A stretch of 64,000 bases of DNA from WHSV01 sp050694055 (GTDB lineage Bacteria; Actinomycetota; CADDZG01; WHSQ01), in the NCBI GenBank assembly GCA_050694055.1, contig JBOGWX010000112.1, positions 4,407-68,406 of the forward strand, written 5' to 3'. A model generated the notes under the pieces. The model saw only the letters and a list, made by a program, of their open reading frames with translations, was not told the origin of the DNA and ran no database searches. Made by a program: the position numbers and the translations under genes. Below, one piece after another: positions 53,656-61,748 of the stretch (position 1 is its first letter; each line of letters opens with the position of its first letter).

Positions 53656-54711
53656 TCACTCCTGTTCGGCGAGCACCCACGACAGCCACCTCCACGCCCT
53701 CGGTCCATCGTTGAGCCAGCCCACCGGCCCGGGAGGATCGACGTGCGAGAAGTGGTCGAGCATCATCAGACGCGATCCCTCGGCCGAGCGGTGCAGCAGC
53801 TCGGCCTCGGTCCAGGGGGTGGCCACGTCTTTCTTCGACTGCAGGACGAGCACCGGCGCCTCGAGCTCGTGGATCGCAGTCGACGGCGAGAAGCGCTCGA
53901 GCAGGGTTCGAAAGGCCGGCGGCAGTTGAGCCACGAGCTCATCGATGCGCTGGGGGTCTCGGTTGGACAACAGCTCGACCAGGGACTGCGGTCCCTCGGG
54001 TAGCTCGTTCGGATCGTCACCGTCGAGGGCGCGCACGATCTCGTCTGCGTAGCGTCCCGATGCCAGTTCCACGGTCGCGTCGATGAGGATGTCGCGCGCC
54101 TCGGGCACGGTCTCGAAGGCGACCTCGTCGCCATCGAGGACGGTCGACCCGGTCGTGACCCCCTGGAGCACGTGCACCAGATCGAAGTAGGCGCCGAAGG
54201 TGGCGACGTAGGCGACGCGGCTGCGCGTGCGAGAGTCCTGGGCGGCGATCAGCGCGAGCGAACCACCGTAGGAGAAGCCCAGCACACCTACTCGGGAATC
54301 GCCCGACAGCCCTACCATCGCCGAGACGAGCCGCTCGATGTCGTCCGTGCTGAAGGTACGGTCGTAGAGGTCGAGCTCCGGGACGAACACCCGCCGGCCC
54401 GCGCGCGCGATCGCCGTCGCGGCCTCGATCACGCGCGCGTCCTGACTTCCCTTCGGAGTGGCCCCGGGGACGAACAGCATCACCGGCGCATCGCGCTCTC
54501 CGGAGTAGAGGTCGCCCACCACTCCGGGAGCCACCTCGGTGGTCTCGACTTCGACGTCGCGTGCGAACGGGCGCGGGAAGGGCAGAGCCGAGGCGTCGGC
54601 GAGGACGGCAACAGCTTTGGCGCGTGCCCGCAAGCCCGGCACCACCCACACCATCACGGGCAGCGCCAGGACCAGCACCAAGAGGACCCGCTTGCGCCGC
54701 GTTACGGTCAT
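53656..54711 (-). CDS. Membrane-anchored alpha/beta hydrolase (dienelactone-hydrolase-like)
   Basis: Hydrolase of 351 aa. A basic start and one helix (RKRVLLVLVLALPVMVWVV) anchor it, with the enzyme outside. The nucleophile elbow is GVLGFSYGGSLAL, the acid lies in SKKDVATPW and the histidine in DHFSHVDP. TAGCTT lies 6 nt before ATG 54711, the leaderless-type arrangement. It is transcribed after the PIN-domain gene, with 52 nt between. Substrate unknown. Confidence 0.83.
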   Translation of the reverse strand: MTVTRRKRVLLVLVLALPVMVWVVPGLRARAKAVAVLADASALPFPRPFARDVEVETTEVAPGVVGDLYSGERDAPVMLFVPGATPKGSQDARVIEAATAIARAGRRVFVPELDLYDRTFSTDDIERLVSAMVGLSGDSRVGVLGFSYGGSLALIAAQDSRTRSRVAYVATFGAYFDLVHVLQGVTTGSTVLDGDEVAFETVPEARDILIDATVELASGRYADEIVRALDGDDPNELPEGPQSLVELLSNRDPQRIDELVAQLPPAFRTLLERFSPSTAIHELEAPVLVLQSKKDVATPWTEAELLHRSAEGSRLMMLDHFSHVDPPGPVGWLNDGPRAWRWLSWVLAEQE

Positions 54712-54763
54712 GCCCTCAAGCTACGACGGAGCGGTCTCGAGCGGGGAAGGGGTCGTCCGTTCT

Positions 54764-55159
54764 CTACCGGTCGATCGGGAAGATGTCCAGGTCGAGCCGC
54801 TGGGCCGCCCTTAGGAGGCGGCGGTCTAACGTGACGAGCGAACCCTTGACCGACGCTGCGAGGGCCAAGTACTCCGCATCGTAGGTCTTCGACCACTGCA
54901 ACTCGTCGGCGATCCTCCACGCCGTCGATCCGAGTGCCTGGGGTCTTCTCTCCTTCACCGGTCCGGAGCGCAGGAGAGAAAGAGCGTGCGCGGCGGTCTC
55001 CTCGGAGATCAGCCCTCGCCAACGCGCCACATGGAGCGCCGACCGAGTCTCGGTCCACAGCAACGAGGGACCGATCAGGACCTGCTCCCCGAGCGGCTCG
55101 AAGCCGTCCGCGGCGGTTACCGCCGCGAACATGACGCTCGCCTCGACGACGACGGGCAT
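54764..55159 (-). CDS. PIN-domain ribonuclease (VapC-like toxin)
   Basis: Protein of 131 aa with the PIN fold. The acidic active site is Glu6 (VVVEASVM), Glu37 (WTETRSAL), Asp94 (KTYDAEYLAL) and Asp112 (LVTLDRRLL). The first residue is normally Asp (VxDAS); here it is Glu, which might weaken or alter Mg2+ binding. Its start overlaps the stop of a 37-codon frame by one base (TGATG), the usual toxin-antitoxin layout. Likely cleaves RNA, perhaps tRNA or rRNA, when freed. Confidence 0.88.
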   Translation of the reverse strand: MPVVVEASVMFAAVTAADGFEPLGEQVLIGPSLLWTETRSALHVARWRGLISEETAAHALSLLRSGPVKERRPQALGSTAWRIADELQWSKTYDAEYLALAASVKGSLVTLDRRLLRAAQRLDLDIFPIDR

Positions 55160-55272
55160 CAGCGCGCGTCGCGGACCTCACGCACCAGTGCCACCACGTC
55201 CGGCATGGGCTCTCCGGTCACCGTCGCCCTCCATCGGTTCGGAAGTGGAAGTGAATCAGAGCCCCCGAGCAC
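55159..55272 (-). CDS. Very short antitoxin candidate for the PIN toxin
   Basis: A 37-aa frame from GTG 55272: VLGGSDSLPLPNRWRATVTG and then EPMPDVVALVREVRDAR. It ends in TGATG shared with the toxin start. The second half looks like the toxin-binding tail of VapB proteins. It cannot be extended, because no in-frame start lies upstream, and the stop of the preceding membrane-protein gene is 5 nt away. The DNA-binding half of a normal VapB (about 70-90 aa) is missing, so either this is a minimal antitoxin or a truncated one. Confidence 0.5.
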   Translation of the reverse strand: MLGGSDSLPLPNRWRATVTGEPMPDVVALVREVRDAR

Positions 55273-55277
55273 GTCGG

Positions 55278-55559
55278 CTATTCGGCGGACCGCCCCCGGC
55301 CAAGCGCCGCTCGCGCGCAGACGAGCGCGGGGCCGATCACCGGCAGCGCACCGTTGCGGCCGTTCCCGCCACGGTCCCGGCCCCCGCCACCGCCGATCCT
55401 GAGGTTGAAGTCGACTCCGAGCAGCAGCAGCGGCCACAGCAGAATCGCCAGCAGGAGATTGACGATGTCGCCGAGGTTGCCGACCGCACCGAGATAGTCG
55501 CGCGCCGCGGCTACGAGCACACCGATTACCAGATAGGCGATGATGATGATGGTCCTCAT
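55278..55559 (-). CDS. Small two-helix membrane protein
   Basis: Protein of 93 aa: TIIIIAYLVIGVLVAAARDY and NLLLAILLWPLLLLGVDFNL are two membrane helices, followed by a glycine-rich basic loop (GGGGGRDRGGNGRNG) and a short tail. GGGGGAAAA precedes ATG 55559. It is common in actinobacteria without a known role. It precedes the PIN module by 5 nt. Confidence 0.75.
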   Translation of the reverse strand: MRTIIIIAYLVIGVLVAAARDYLGAVGNLGDIVNLLLAILLWPLLLLGVDFNLRIGGGGGRDRGGNGRNGALPVIGPALVCARAALGRGRSAE

Positions 55560-55689
55560 TCGGATTTTCCCCCGAGGTCAATGCGGTTGTCTGCTCTGCC
55601 TTTCCCCAACTCAACGTTCCGTAACCCGACTGGGTGCTCGACGCGGTTACGCCTTGTCGCGGGCTATCGCTCGAGTACATACTGTCGGC

Positions 55690-56397
55690 GTGAACGAGCG
55701 CGCTATAGCCGAGTGCTTCGATCATGAAGTCGGATGTTGCACTCCGAAGGTCCTGCGCAGGAGACGCACTCGGAGCCGAGCCCTCGCCGACGCCGTCGAG
55801 GCAACGGGCATCGACGGAATGGGCGTGTTGGAGATCGGGAGTGGGGTCGGCGAGCTGACACGCGAGCTCGTTCGGCGAGGTGCCATGGCGGCCACCGGAA
55901 TCGACCTGTCCCCCCAGAGCGTGGCGGCGGCGCGCGGCGCGGCCCGTGACGAGGGACTCGCCGGCTCGGTCACGTTCGAGGTCGGGAACGGGGCTACCGA
56001 CCGGCTCGAACCTCACGATGTGGTCGTGCTTGATCGGGTGCTCTGCTGTTATCCGGCAGCGCGCGAACTCGTCTCCCACACGAGCTCCGCCGCGCGCCGG
56101 GTCTACGCGTTCACGGTGCCACGGCACGAAGGAGCCCTGCGCCTGTTCTGGACCGTCGCCTTCTGGATCGAGAACACTTATCACGCCCTACGGGGCAGAG
56201 AGTTCCGCGCCTACCTGCACGACATCGATCGCATAGATGAGTGGCTGCGGGCCTACGGGTTCTCCTCCAGCCTCAGGTTCTCTCGAAAAGGCTGGCTGCA
56301 CGCCGTCTACGTGCGATCCACGGGCGGCTCGCAGGTCACCCTTCGAGGGGAAGACCAGCCGCCCGCCAGTCGGGCAAGCCCTCCTCGAGAGCCTTGA
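55690..56397 (+). CDS. Class I SAM-dependent methyltransferase
   Basis: Methyltransferase of 235 aa. The SAM motif is VLEIGSGVGELTRELV (57-72), followed by TGIDLSPQSVAAAR, and DVVVLDRVLCCYP is motif IV. ECFDHEVGCCTPKV at the N terminus resembles Mg-protoporphyrin methyltransferase-like proteins, but no chlorophyll genes occur, so the substrate is open. GTG 55690 is the start. It overlaps the ArsR gene tail to tail by 62 nt. Confidence 0.82.
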   Translation: MNERAIAECFDHEVGCCTPKVLRRRRTRSRALADAVEATGIDGMGVLEIGSGVGELTRELVRRGAMAATGIDLSPQSVAAARGAARDEGLAGSVTFEVGNGATDRLEPHDVVVLDRVLCCYPAARELVSHTSSAARRVYAFTVPRHEGALRLFWTVAFWIENTYHALRGREFRAYLHDIDRIDEWLRAYGFSSSLRFSRKGWLHAVYVRSTGGSQVTLRGEDQPPASRASPPREP

Positions 56398-56998
56398 CCC
56401 GGTAGCCCTTCTTCTTCAGATAACGAGCGGCCTCAGGCGCGAAGGCGCAGAAAGGTCCACGGCAATATGCGACGATCTCCACGCTCTTGGGGAGCTCACT
56501 CAGGCGCTTCTCGAGCTCATCGACCGGGATCGACACCGCTCCCGGCAGGTGACCCGCCGCGTACTCTTCCTCGGGGCGGACGTCGAGAACGAGGGGCTGG
56601 TTCTTGCGCCGGAGACGGATCGCCAGTTCCTCTTTGGTCAAGAGCTCGATCCCATCGAGCTCGCCGGTGTAAGCGAGCGCGAGGCGCTCGACCTCTGCGA
56701 TCTGCTTGCGCGCGATGCTCTGCAGCGCGCGCCACAGCACGATCACCTCGGTCGTGGCGACGCGGTAGATGATCGAGGTTCGCTCCCGGCGAGCCGTGAG
56801 GAGACCCGCCCTGCGGAGGATCTGGAGGTGCTGGCTCGCGTTCGCCACCGACAGGTCGAGCTCGGATGCGATGCTCTCTACGCTCCGCTCCCCGTTGGCG
56901 AGAAGGTCCACTATCTCCGCCCGGCGACCGCTCCCCAGCGCCTTGGCGATCCGCGCGAGCTCGTCGAACAGGGCTTCCTTTGCGGCTCTATCTGCCAT
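56336..56998 (-). CDS. ArsR-family regulator fused to a rhodanese domain
   Basis: Protein of 220 aa. Residues 5-100 are a winged HTH of the ArsR type (ESIASELDLSVANASQHLQI, then LRRAGLL). Residues 115-218 are a rhodanese with LDVRPEEEYAAGHLPGA and active-site loop YCRGPFC (Cys179, Cys184). The HTH part has no cysteine, so sensing is likely through persulfidation of the rhodanese cysteines. It probably represses itself and the adjacent sulfur genes through TCAA-N6-ACTTGA sites. TAGAAT 6 nt before ATG 56998 suggests a leaderless mRNA from a promoter inside the MFS gene end. Confidence 0.93.
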   Translation of the reverse strand: MADRAAKEALFDELARIAKALGSGRRAEIVDLLANGERSVESIASELDLSVANASQHLQILRRAGLLTARRERTSIIYRVATTEVIVLWRALQSIARKQIAEVERLALAYTGELDGIELLTKEELAIRLRRKNQPLVLDVRPEEEYAAGHLPGAVSIPVDELEKRLSELPKSVEIVAYCRGPFCAFAPEAARYLKKKGYRVKALEEGLPDWRAAGLPLEG

Positions 56999-58259
56999 GG
57001 AGAGATTCTAGATCATTCAAGTCAACACTTGAGTACGAGAGGTGCGCCCAGGAATCAACTCCCGACAGCGCGGTTGCGACCGCGCCGACCAAGAGAGCTG
57101 CCCCGGGACCGAGCAGATCGGCCAGCGCCCCCGCCGCGATTGCCCCGACCACGTAGCCGCCGTCCCTCCAGGTGCGATACACGCCGACCGCGGTCGCCCG
57201 CCATGACGGCGCGGCGAGGTCGCCCACCGCTGCGAGAAGCGTTGGATAGGTCAAGGCGGTCCCGAGCCCGAGCAGAACTGCGGCACCGACTCGGTGCGGG
57301 AATCCTCGCTCGGCCCAGAACCACAGCAGCGCCAGTGCCTGAGCCCACATGCCCAGCGCAATCGGCAGCCGGCGCCCGAAGCGATCGGAGAGCGCGCCGG
57401 TGCCGAGTTGCGAGAGCCCCCAAACGGCGGGATAGAGACCGGCCACTACTCCTATCTGAAAGGTGCTGAGCCCTTCGCTCGCCATCACTACGGGAAGCAG
57501 ACCCCAGGCCAGCGCGTCGTTGGCGTTGGTGACGAGACCCGTGCGCGACACGGCCGACAGGGCGGAGCTTCGGTAGCTCACGAGCGCGGCGACCTCTGCG
57601 AAGCCCTTACGCGCCGCCTCGCCGTTCTCGAGCTCGGCGTGGCCCGAGGTCTCCCGCACGAGCAGTGCGGACGCTCCGAAGCCCAGGGCCGCGATGGCGA
57701 TTCCCAGGAACAGCGGCTCCGGCCGCAGCCCGTAGCGAGAGGCGAGCCACCCCGACGCGCTCGCCGACAGCGCCACCGCCAGGTATCCCGCGAACTCGTT
57801 GAGCCCCATGGCCATACCGCGTTGCTTCGGTCCCGCGAGATCGATCTTCATCACCACCGTGGCCGACCAGGCAAGGCCCTGGTTGACTCCGAGCAGCAGG
57901 TTGGCCGCGAGCACCCAGCTCCAGGAGGGGGCGAACATCAAGATGAACGGCACCGGAAGCCCCGCCGCCCAGCCCCACAGCAACACCCGCCGGCGGCCGA
58001 ACCCGTCGGCGAGATAACCGGCGGCGAGGTTGGCCGCGGCCTTGGCCGCGCCGAAGGTGACGATGAACATCATCAGGGCCGTGGTCGAGCCGACCAAAAA
58101 GACGCGCTGTCCCAGAAGGGGAACGAGCGTGCGTTCCTGACCGACGAGCGCTCCCACCAGCCCGTTGACCGCCACAAGAAGCGCGAACTGGGGGAGGTTG
58201 GCCCGCACACCCAGCCGGAGGTCGGATTCCCGGCCCCTGGTCGTTTGGTCGATTTCCAC
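56988..58259 (-). CDS. MFS transporter of the reactive-sulfur module
   Basis: Permease of 423 aa with 12 helices. NLAAGYLADGFGRRRVLLWG is the A-motif loop, and LGTGALSDRFGRRLPIALG is its repeat in the second half. GTG 58259 is fixed by TATTGT 6 nt upstream (58266-58271); codons before it lie in the divergent promoter. It overlaps the ArsR gene by 11 nt. Given the neighbours it may export or import a sulfur compound such as sulfite, thiosulfate or a thiol, which is inference. Confidence 0.88.
   Translation of the reverse strand: MEIDQTTRGRESDLRLGVRANLPQFALLVAVNGLVGALVGQERTLVPLLGQRVFLVGSTTALMMFIVTFGAAKAAANLAAGYLADGFGRRRVLLWGWAAGLPVPFILMFAPSWSWVLAANLLLGVNQGLAWSATVVMKIDLAGPKQRGMAMGLNEFAGYLAVALSASASGWLASRYGLRPEPLFLGIAIAALGFGASALLVRETSGHAELENGEAARKGFAEVAALVSYRSSALSAVSRTGLVTNANDALAWGLLPVVMASEGLSTFQIGVVAGLYPAVWGLSQLGTGALSDRFGRRLPIALGMWAQALALLWFWAERGFPHRVGAAVLLGLGTALTYPTLLAAVGDLAAPSWRATAVGVYRTWRDGGYVVGAIAAGALADLLGPGAALLVGAVATALSGVDSWAHLSYSSVDLNDLESLHGR
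57017..57032. promoter_or_regulatory. Operator-like palindrome before the ArsR-rhodanese gene
   Basis: TCAAGTCAACACTTGA, TCAAGT-N4-ACTTGA, a perfect 6-bp inverted repeat 18 nt upstream of the regulator start and just before its TAGAAT box. It matches a second site at 58273-58288. Confidence 0.7.
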
Positions 58260-58272
58260 GCTTCTACAATAT

Positions 58273-58288
58273 TCAATAAAAGACTTGA
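58273..58288. promoter_or_regulatory. Second operator-like site, between the MFS and tusA genes
   Basis: TCAATAAAAGACTTGA shares TCAA-N6-ACTTGA with the site at 57017-57032. It covers the TTGACA -35 box of the tusA promoter and lies just upstream of the MFS -10 box, a position for dual repression. Confidence 0.65.
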
Positions 58289-58314
58289 CAACAAGCCCCA
58301 GTGGGGAGCAGAAT
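58285..58314 (+). promoter_or_regulatory. Promoter of tusA-dsrE-dioxygenase operon
   Basis: TTGACA (58285-58290), 18 nt, CAGAAT (58309-58314), 27 nt before the tusA ATG. The -35 box overlaps the operator-like site. Confidence 0.7.
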
Positions 58315-58341
58315 CTCGTAAGACCAGAGAGGGAGGGCCGC

Positions 58342-58584
58342 ATGAGTACGACGAAAATCGGCCACCGGGTGGTTGATGCTCGAGGCCTCGTCTGCCCGAT
58401 GCCGACGATCCGCTTGGGTCAGGCGATTCGGACGGTCGAAGTCGGAGACCTGGTGGAGATGTGGACGGATGATGCCGGCTCCAAGGAGAACATGGCGGCG
58501 TGGTGCAAGAACACCGGACACGAGCTGCTGGCACATAGCTTCGTGGACGAGATCTACAGGTACGTGGTGAGGCGGAGCCGATGA
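58342..58584 (+). CDS. tusA: TusA-family sulfur carrier
   Basis: Persulfide carrier of 80 aa. VDARGLVCPMPTIRLGQAIR has the conserved Cys18 in the C-P-x-P motif (CPMP), and VGDLVEMWTDD and WCKNTGHEL follow. It hands sulfur from rhodanese or cysteine desulfurase to acceptors. GAGGGAGGG lies before ATG 58342. Its stop overlaps the DsrE start (ATGA), so the two are co-translated. Confidence 0.95.
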   Translation: MSTTKIGHRVVDARGLVCPMPTIRLGQAIRTVEVGDLVEMWTDDAGSKENMAAWCKNTGHELLAHSFVDEIYRYVVRRSR

Positions 58585-59123
58585 CCGCCGATGCCGCCCC
58601 CGTGCCCGGACCGGACGTGGTGGCGGAGGACGCGCCCAGCCCCAAGCGCCTCGCCTTGATCGTCTCGAAGGGGACTCTCGACCAGGCCTATCCTCCTCTC
58701 GTCATGGCCACGACCGCCGCGAGCATGGGTTGGGAGGTGGGAATCTTCTTCACCTTCTACGGGCTCGACATCGTGCACAAGGACCGCATGCTCAAGCTCT
58801 CCGTGAGTCCCGTCGGCAATCCCGCCATGCCCCCTCCGCTCAAGTCGGTGCCGGTTCACGTGCCGACTCTCGTCGGTGCCTTGCCGGGCATGAAGTCTGC
58901 CGCGACCAAGATGATGAGGGGGTGGCTCTCCAAGGCCAATCTCGCTTCGATCCCGGAGCTTCTCGACATAGCTCGCGAGCTCGGTGTCCGGATGTTCGCG
59001 TGCAACACGACGCTGGGGGTAATGGAGGTAAGCAAGGCCGACCTCATCGAAGGCGTCGAGCTCGCCGGCGCTCCCGCCTTCCTCGACTTCGCGGGCGAAT
59101 CAGAGGTTCAACTCTTCATCTAG
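58581..59123 (+). CDS. DsrE/DsrF-like (DsrE2-type) sulfurtransferase
   Basis: Protein of 180 aa of the DsrE2 type: KRLALIVSKGTLDQAYPPLV at the start, EVGIFFTFYGLDI and MFACNTTLGVM with the single conserved Cys141. ALPGMKSAATKMM is a helix typical of DsrE2. No membrane helix is clear. It takes part in sulfane-sulfur transfer with TusA and rhodanese. It lies 9 nt before the dioxygenase gene. Confidence 0.92.
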   Translation: MTADAAPVPGPDVVAEDAPSPKRLALIVSKGTLDQAYPPLVMATTAASMGWEVGIFFTFYGLDIVHKDRMLKLSVSPVGNPAMPPPLKSVPVHVPTLVGALPGMKSAATKMMRGWLSKANLASIPELLDIARELGVRMFACNTTLGVMEVSKADLIEGVELAGAPAFLDFAGESEVQLFI

Positions 59124-59132
59124 GGGGTTGTC

Positions 59133-59858
59133 GTGTACTTCAGACAGTTGCTTCACGAGGATCGCTCCTGCGCCTCCTATCTCGTCGGTTGCCCGACATT
59201 GGGAGTGTGCGCGGCCATAGATCCCCAGGGCGATCCGCTCGCTTACGTCACCGCCGCTGAGGACAATGCCATGACCATCAGCCACGTGATCGAGACGCAC
59301 GTGCATGCGGATCACCGGTCGGGCGCTCGTCGACTGGCCGACATCACGGGAGCCACTCTCTATTTGGGTGCCGGCGCAGATGTAACGTTCGATTTCGTTC
59401 CGCTGCACGCGGGCGACACTCTCGAGATCGGAAACCGCCGGGCCGCGGTGATCCCCCTTCCCGGTCACACCCCCGAGCACCTCGGCCTGCTGGTCGATGA
59501 CTGGTTCGTCCTTACCGGCGACACCCTCTTCGTCGGCGATGTGGGGAGAGTGGATCTCGCCATGACCGAGGTTGATGACTCCGACTTGCGTGCGCGCGCA
59601 AAGCAGCTCCACCAGTCACTGCAGAGGTTGCTCTCCCTAAGGGACGATATCGAGGTCTACCCGGGCCACTACGCGGGCTCGACTTGTGGACGAGGGATGG
59701 ATGGAAAGACGATCTCGACGATCGGTCGGGAGCGCAGATCGAACCCCGCGCTGAAGCTCGGCTTGGATGAGTTCATAGACTTCCAGCTCTCGAGCCTCCC
59801 ACCGCCACCCCAGAATTTCCACGAGATCAAGCGCGCGAACGTCGGGGCCGGTCGCTAG
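59133..59858 (+). CDS. Metallo-beta-lactamase-fold persulfide dioxygenase (ETHE1-like)
   Basis: Iron enzyme of 241 aa that oxidises glutathione- or other low-molecular-weight persulfide to sulfite. ETHVHADHRSG (His56, His58, Asp60, His61), GHTPEH (His112), GDTLF (Asp130) and PGHYAGSTCGRGMDGK (His179) are in order; the last motif is typical of persulfide dioxygenases rather than glyoxalase II. A full detox line is therefore present: TusA/DsrE/rhodanese carriers and oxidase. GTG 59133 is the start. Actinobacteria usually lack glutathione, so another thiol may serve. Confidence 0.92.
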   Translation: MYFRQLLHEDRSCASYLVGCPTLGVCAAIDPQGDPLAYVTAAEDNAMTISHVIETHVHADHRSGARRLADITGATLYLGAGADVTFDFVPLHAGDTLEIGNRRAAVIPLPGHTPEHLGLLVDDWFVLTGDTLFVGDVGRVDLAMTEVDDSDLRARAKQLHQSLQRLLSLRDDIEVYPGHYAGSTCGRGMDGKTISTIGRERRSNPALKLGLDEFIDFQLSSLPPPPQNFHEIKRANVGAGR

Positions 59859-59981
59859 GGCCCTCGACACACCGAGCGCCGAAGCGAGGCAGCTCACGAA
59901 GCGGTAGCGCTCCGGTTAACTTGTTTCCGCCCCATTCCCGATAAGAGTCTGGGCAGCGCGTCACTCGATCACGAGGCAAGC

Positions 59982-60797
59982 ATGGCGGAAACGAAGCGAG
60001 CGAAGCTTCACGAGCAGGACCAGAGCCGTCCGGCTCTGCTTGGTCGCGCAGTGCGCATCGTCTGGTTCATCGCTCGACTCATCGCTGCGCTTTATCTCTT
60101 CATTGGTGCTCTTCAGATCCTGAAGATCGGGGCGGGAGGTCTGGCCGCCGTCGATCAAAGCGGATTCCTCGTCCGAAACGCAGCGTCGACCTTTGGGCTG
60201 GGATGGATCGGCGCGATGCTGACCCTGTCGGGGTCGACGATGGCAACCACCGGTCTCACGCTTCGAGCAACGGGCGCCATCAGCGAGATCCAAGGTTTCA
60301 CCATGGTTACCGGAGCCCGTCTGGGGGCGGCCTTCGTGGTGCTCTTGGTGGCGGTCATATATGCGCTGCGCAACCCGCTGCCCGGCCGTAAGAAGACGGT
60401 CTCGGTTGCCGTGCTGGCGCTGGCCATCACCGCCGTGATCTACGTGCCCGGTGCAGTCATTGGATTCTTTCTCTTGGAGCGCGAGTCCTTTGGCCGCGTC
60501 CATCTCGTTGCGCCGCCTGAATTCGGAGGGTTCATAGACGCGCTCTACCATTGGGTTCTAACCCGCATCGAGTCGGGGCCTCCGCTGCTGTTGTTCTTGG
60601 GTGGAGTCCTGCTGCTGGTCTTCGCTTTCAGATCAGTCGACGCCCTCGTCCCGGAGATAGATGAGACCCGCTTCGAGGGATCGTCGGTTAGCCGGAGGCC
60701 ATCGTCTTCTCGAAGAGACGATCGGCAAGCTGCGTCAAGCCGTTGCCATCGGAGATGTTGTCGAGCCAGCGCTCGGGGATATTCGAGGCGCCGTTGA
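59982..60797 (+). CDS. Degenerate Na/Pi-cotransporter-like membrane protein
   Basis: Membrane protein of 271 aa with about six helices. FGLGWIGAMLTLSGSTMATT and then GFTMVTGARLGAAFVVLL resemble one Na/Pi (NptA/PhoU-type) repeat, with LSGST in place of the QSSS motif. Normal proteins have two repeats; here there is one. The last 36 or so residues (SVSRRPSSSRRDDRQAASS and on) are read antisense through the end of the ADP-ribosylglycohydrolase gene, so the native stop may be lost. TTAACT-N18-GATAAG lies upstream as a possible promoter. Confidence 0.6.
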   Translation: MAETKRAKLHEQDQSRPALLGRAVRIVWFIARLIAALYLFIGALQILKIGAGGLAAVDQSGFLVRNAASTFGLGWIGAMLTLSGSTMATTGLTLRATGAISEIQGFTMVTGARLGAAFVVLLVAVIYALRNPLPGRKKTVSVAVLALAITAVIYVPGAVIGFFLLERESFGRVHLVAPPEFGGFIDALYHWVLTRIESGPPLLLFLGGVLLLVFAFRSVDALVPEIDETRFEGSSVSRRPSSSRRDDRQAASSRCHRRCCRASARGYSRRR

Positions 60798-61692
60798 GCG
60801 CGCCCATGACGGCGCCCGCCACGGCACCGTTCGTGTCGGTGTCCCCTCCTTCGTTGATAACGTCGACGACGATCTGCTCGAAGCCACCAACCTGCGTCGT
60901 GCACCACAACCCCACCTGCATCGCCTTGAGCGTGTAACCCATGTCCACCGGGTTGTCCAGTTCGAGCGCCTTCAGCGAGGCTCCCTCCACGGTGCGAATC
61001 GCCTCGCCGACCTGTTCGGTCGAGTCGGCCAGCCATCCCTCACCACCGAGGCCGTCCACGGCGTCCGCAAGTTGGTCCACCGGCACCGGTCGGCCGCTCA
61101 GACAGGTCGCAAGGGCCACCGCGGTTGCCGCCGTGCTCCACTCGCAGCGAGCGTCGTAGTGCGTGACCAGCGCGCTGGTCCTGGCCGTCCGGACCAAATC
61201 GACTCCCGACCTCGGGTAGCGGAGGGCCACGGGGGGACATCGCATCACCGCGCCGTTGCCCGCGTTGCTCATCGGGTTTCGCTCCCAGGCCAGACGGGCC
61301 GCTTCGTGCGACTCCCGTCCCCGATCGAGCTCGTCCATCACGGATTGAGTGAGGACGCCGATGCCGCGCCCGCTGTCGCGCGCCCACGTCGCAAGGCGTG
61401 CGGCGAACACCTCCGGATCCAACTCATCAGACTCGACCAGAACCTGCGCCAGGATCGCAGCCTGAGCGACGTCGTCGTCCCAGGGCCGGTCGCGCTCGCC
61501 CGCGTCGATCTCGGTTACTCCCCCTCGGAAGCGACGGCGGATCGCATGCGCGGACTGTCCCTCGACCGGCACTCCGAGTGCGTTCCCCACGGCCAGTCCG
61601 AGGAGTACCCCTCGGAACCTGTCCGGCAGGGTTTCTCGGTCGTCGTCGGGACGAGCCGCGCGGACGATGTCCTCGAGTGCTTTCGTCTCCAT
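60688..61692 (-). CDS. ADP-ribosylglycohydrolase (DraG/ARH family)
   Basis: Removes ADP-ribose from protein side chains or small molecules, with two Mg2+ ions. The 334 aa contain DRFRGVLLGLAVGNALGVPV, DDD at 72-74 (RPWDDDVAQA; usually TDDT), GNGAVMRCPPVAL and the diagnostic EGGDTDTNGAVAGA near the C terminus. No ADP-ribosyltransferase gene adjoins it. ATG 61692 is the start; the frame is open upstream but non-coding. It overlaps the Na/Pi-like gene by 110 nt, tail to tail. Confidence 0.9.
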   Translation of the reverse strand: METKALEDIVRAARPDDDRETLPDRFRGVLLGLAVGNALGVPVEGQSAHAIRRRFRGGVTEIDAGERDRPWDDDVAQAAILAQVLVESDELDPEVFAARLATWARDSGRGIGVLTQSVMDELDRGRESHEAARLAWERNPMSNAGNGAVMRCPPVALRYPRSGVDLVRTARTSALVTHYDARCEWSTAATAVALATCLSGRPVPVDQLADAVDGLGGEGWLADSTEQVGEAIRTVEGASLKALELDNPVDMGYTLKAMQVGLWCTTQVGGFEQIVVDVINEGGDTDTNGAVAGAVMGALNGASNIPERWLDNISDGNGLTQLADRLFEKTMASG

Positions 61693-61748
61693 CACAATGG
61701 TCGGGTCGAGCGTCCTGCGAGCATGGGGAGAACATACCCTCACTCGTT

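Noticed and set aside
55690..56397. Magnesium-protoporphyrin O-methyltransferase
   Set aside because: Only the N-terminal phrase is similar; there is no chlorophyll gene nearby and the substrate-binding half differs, so it is left as a general methyltransferase.
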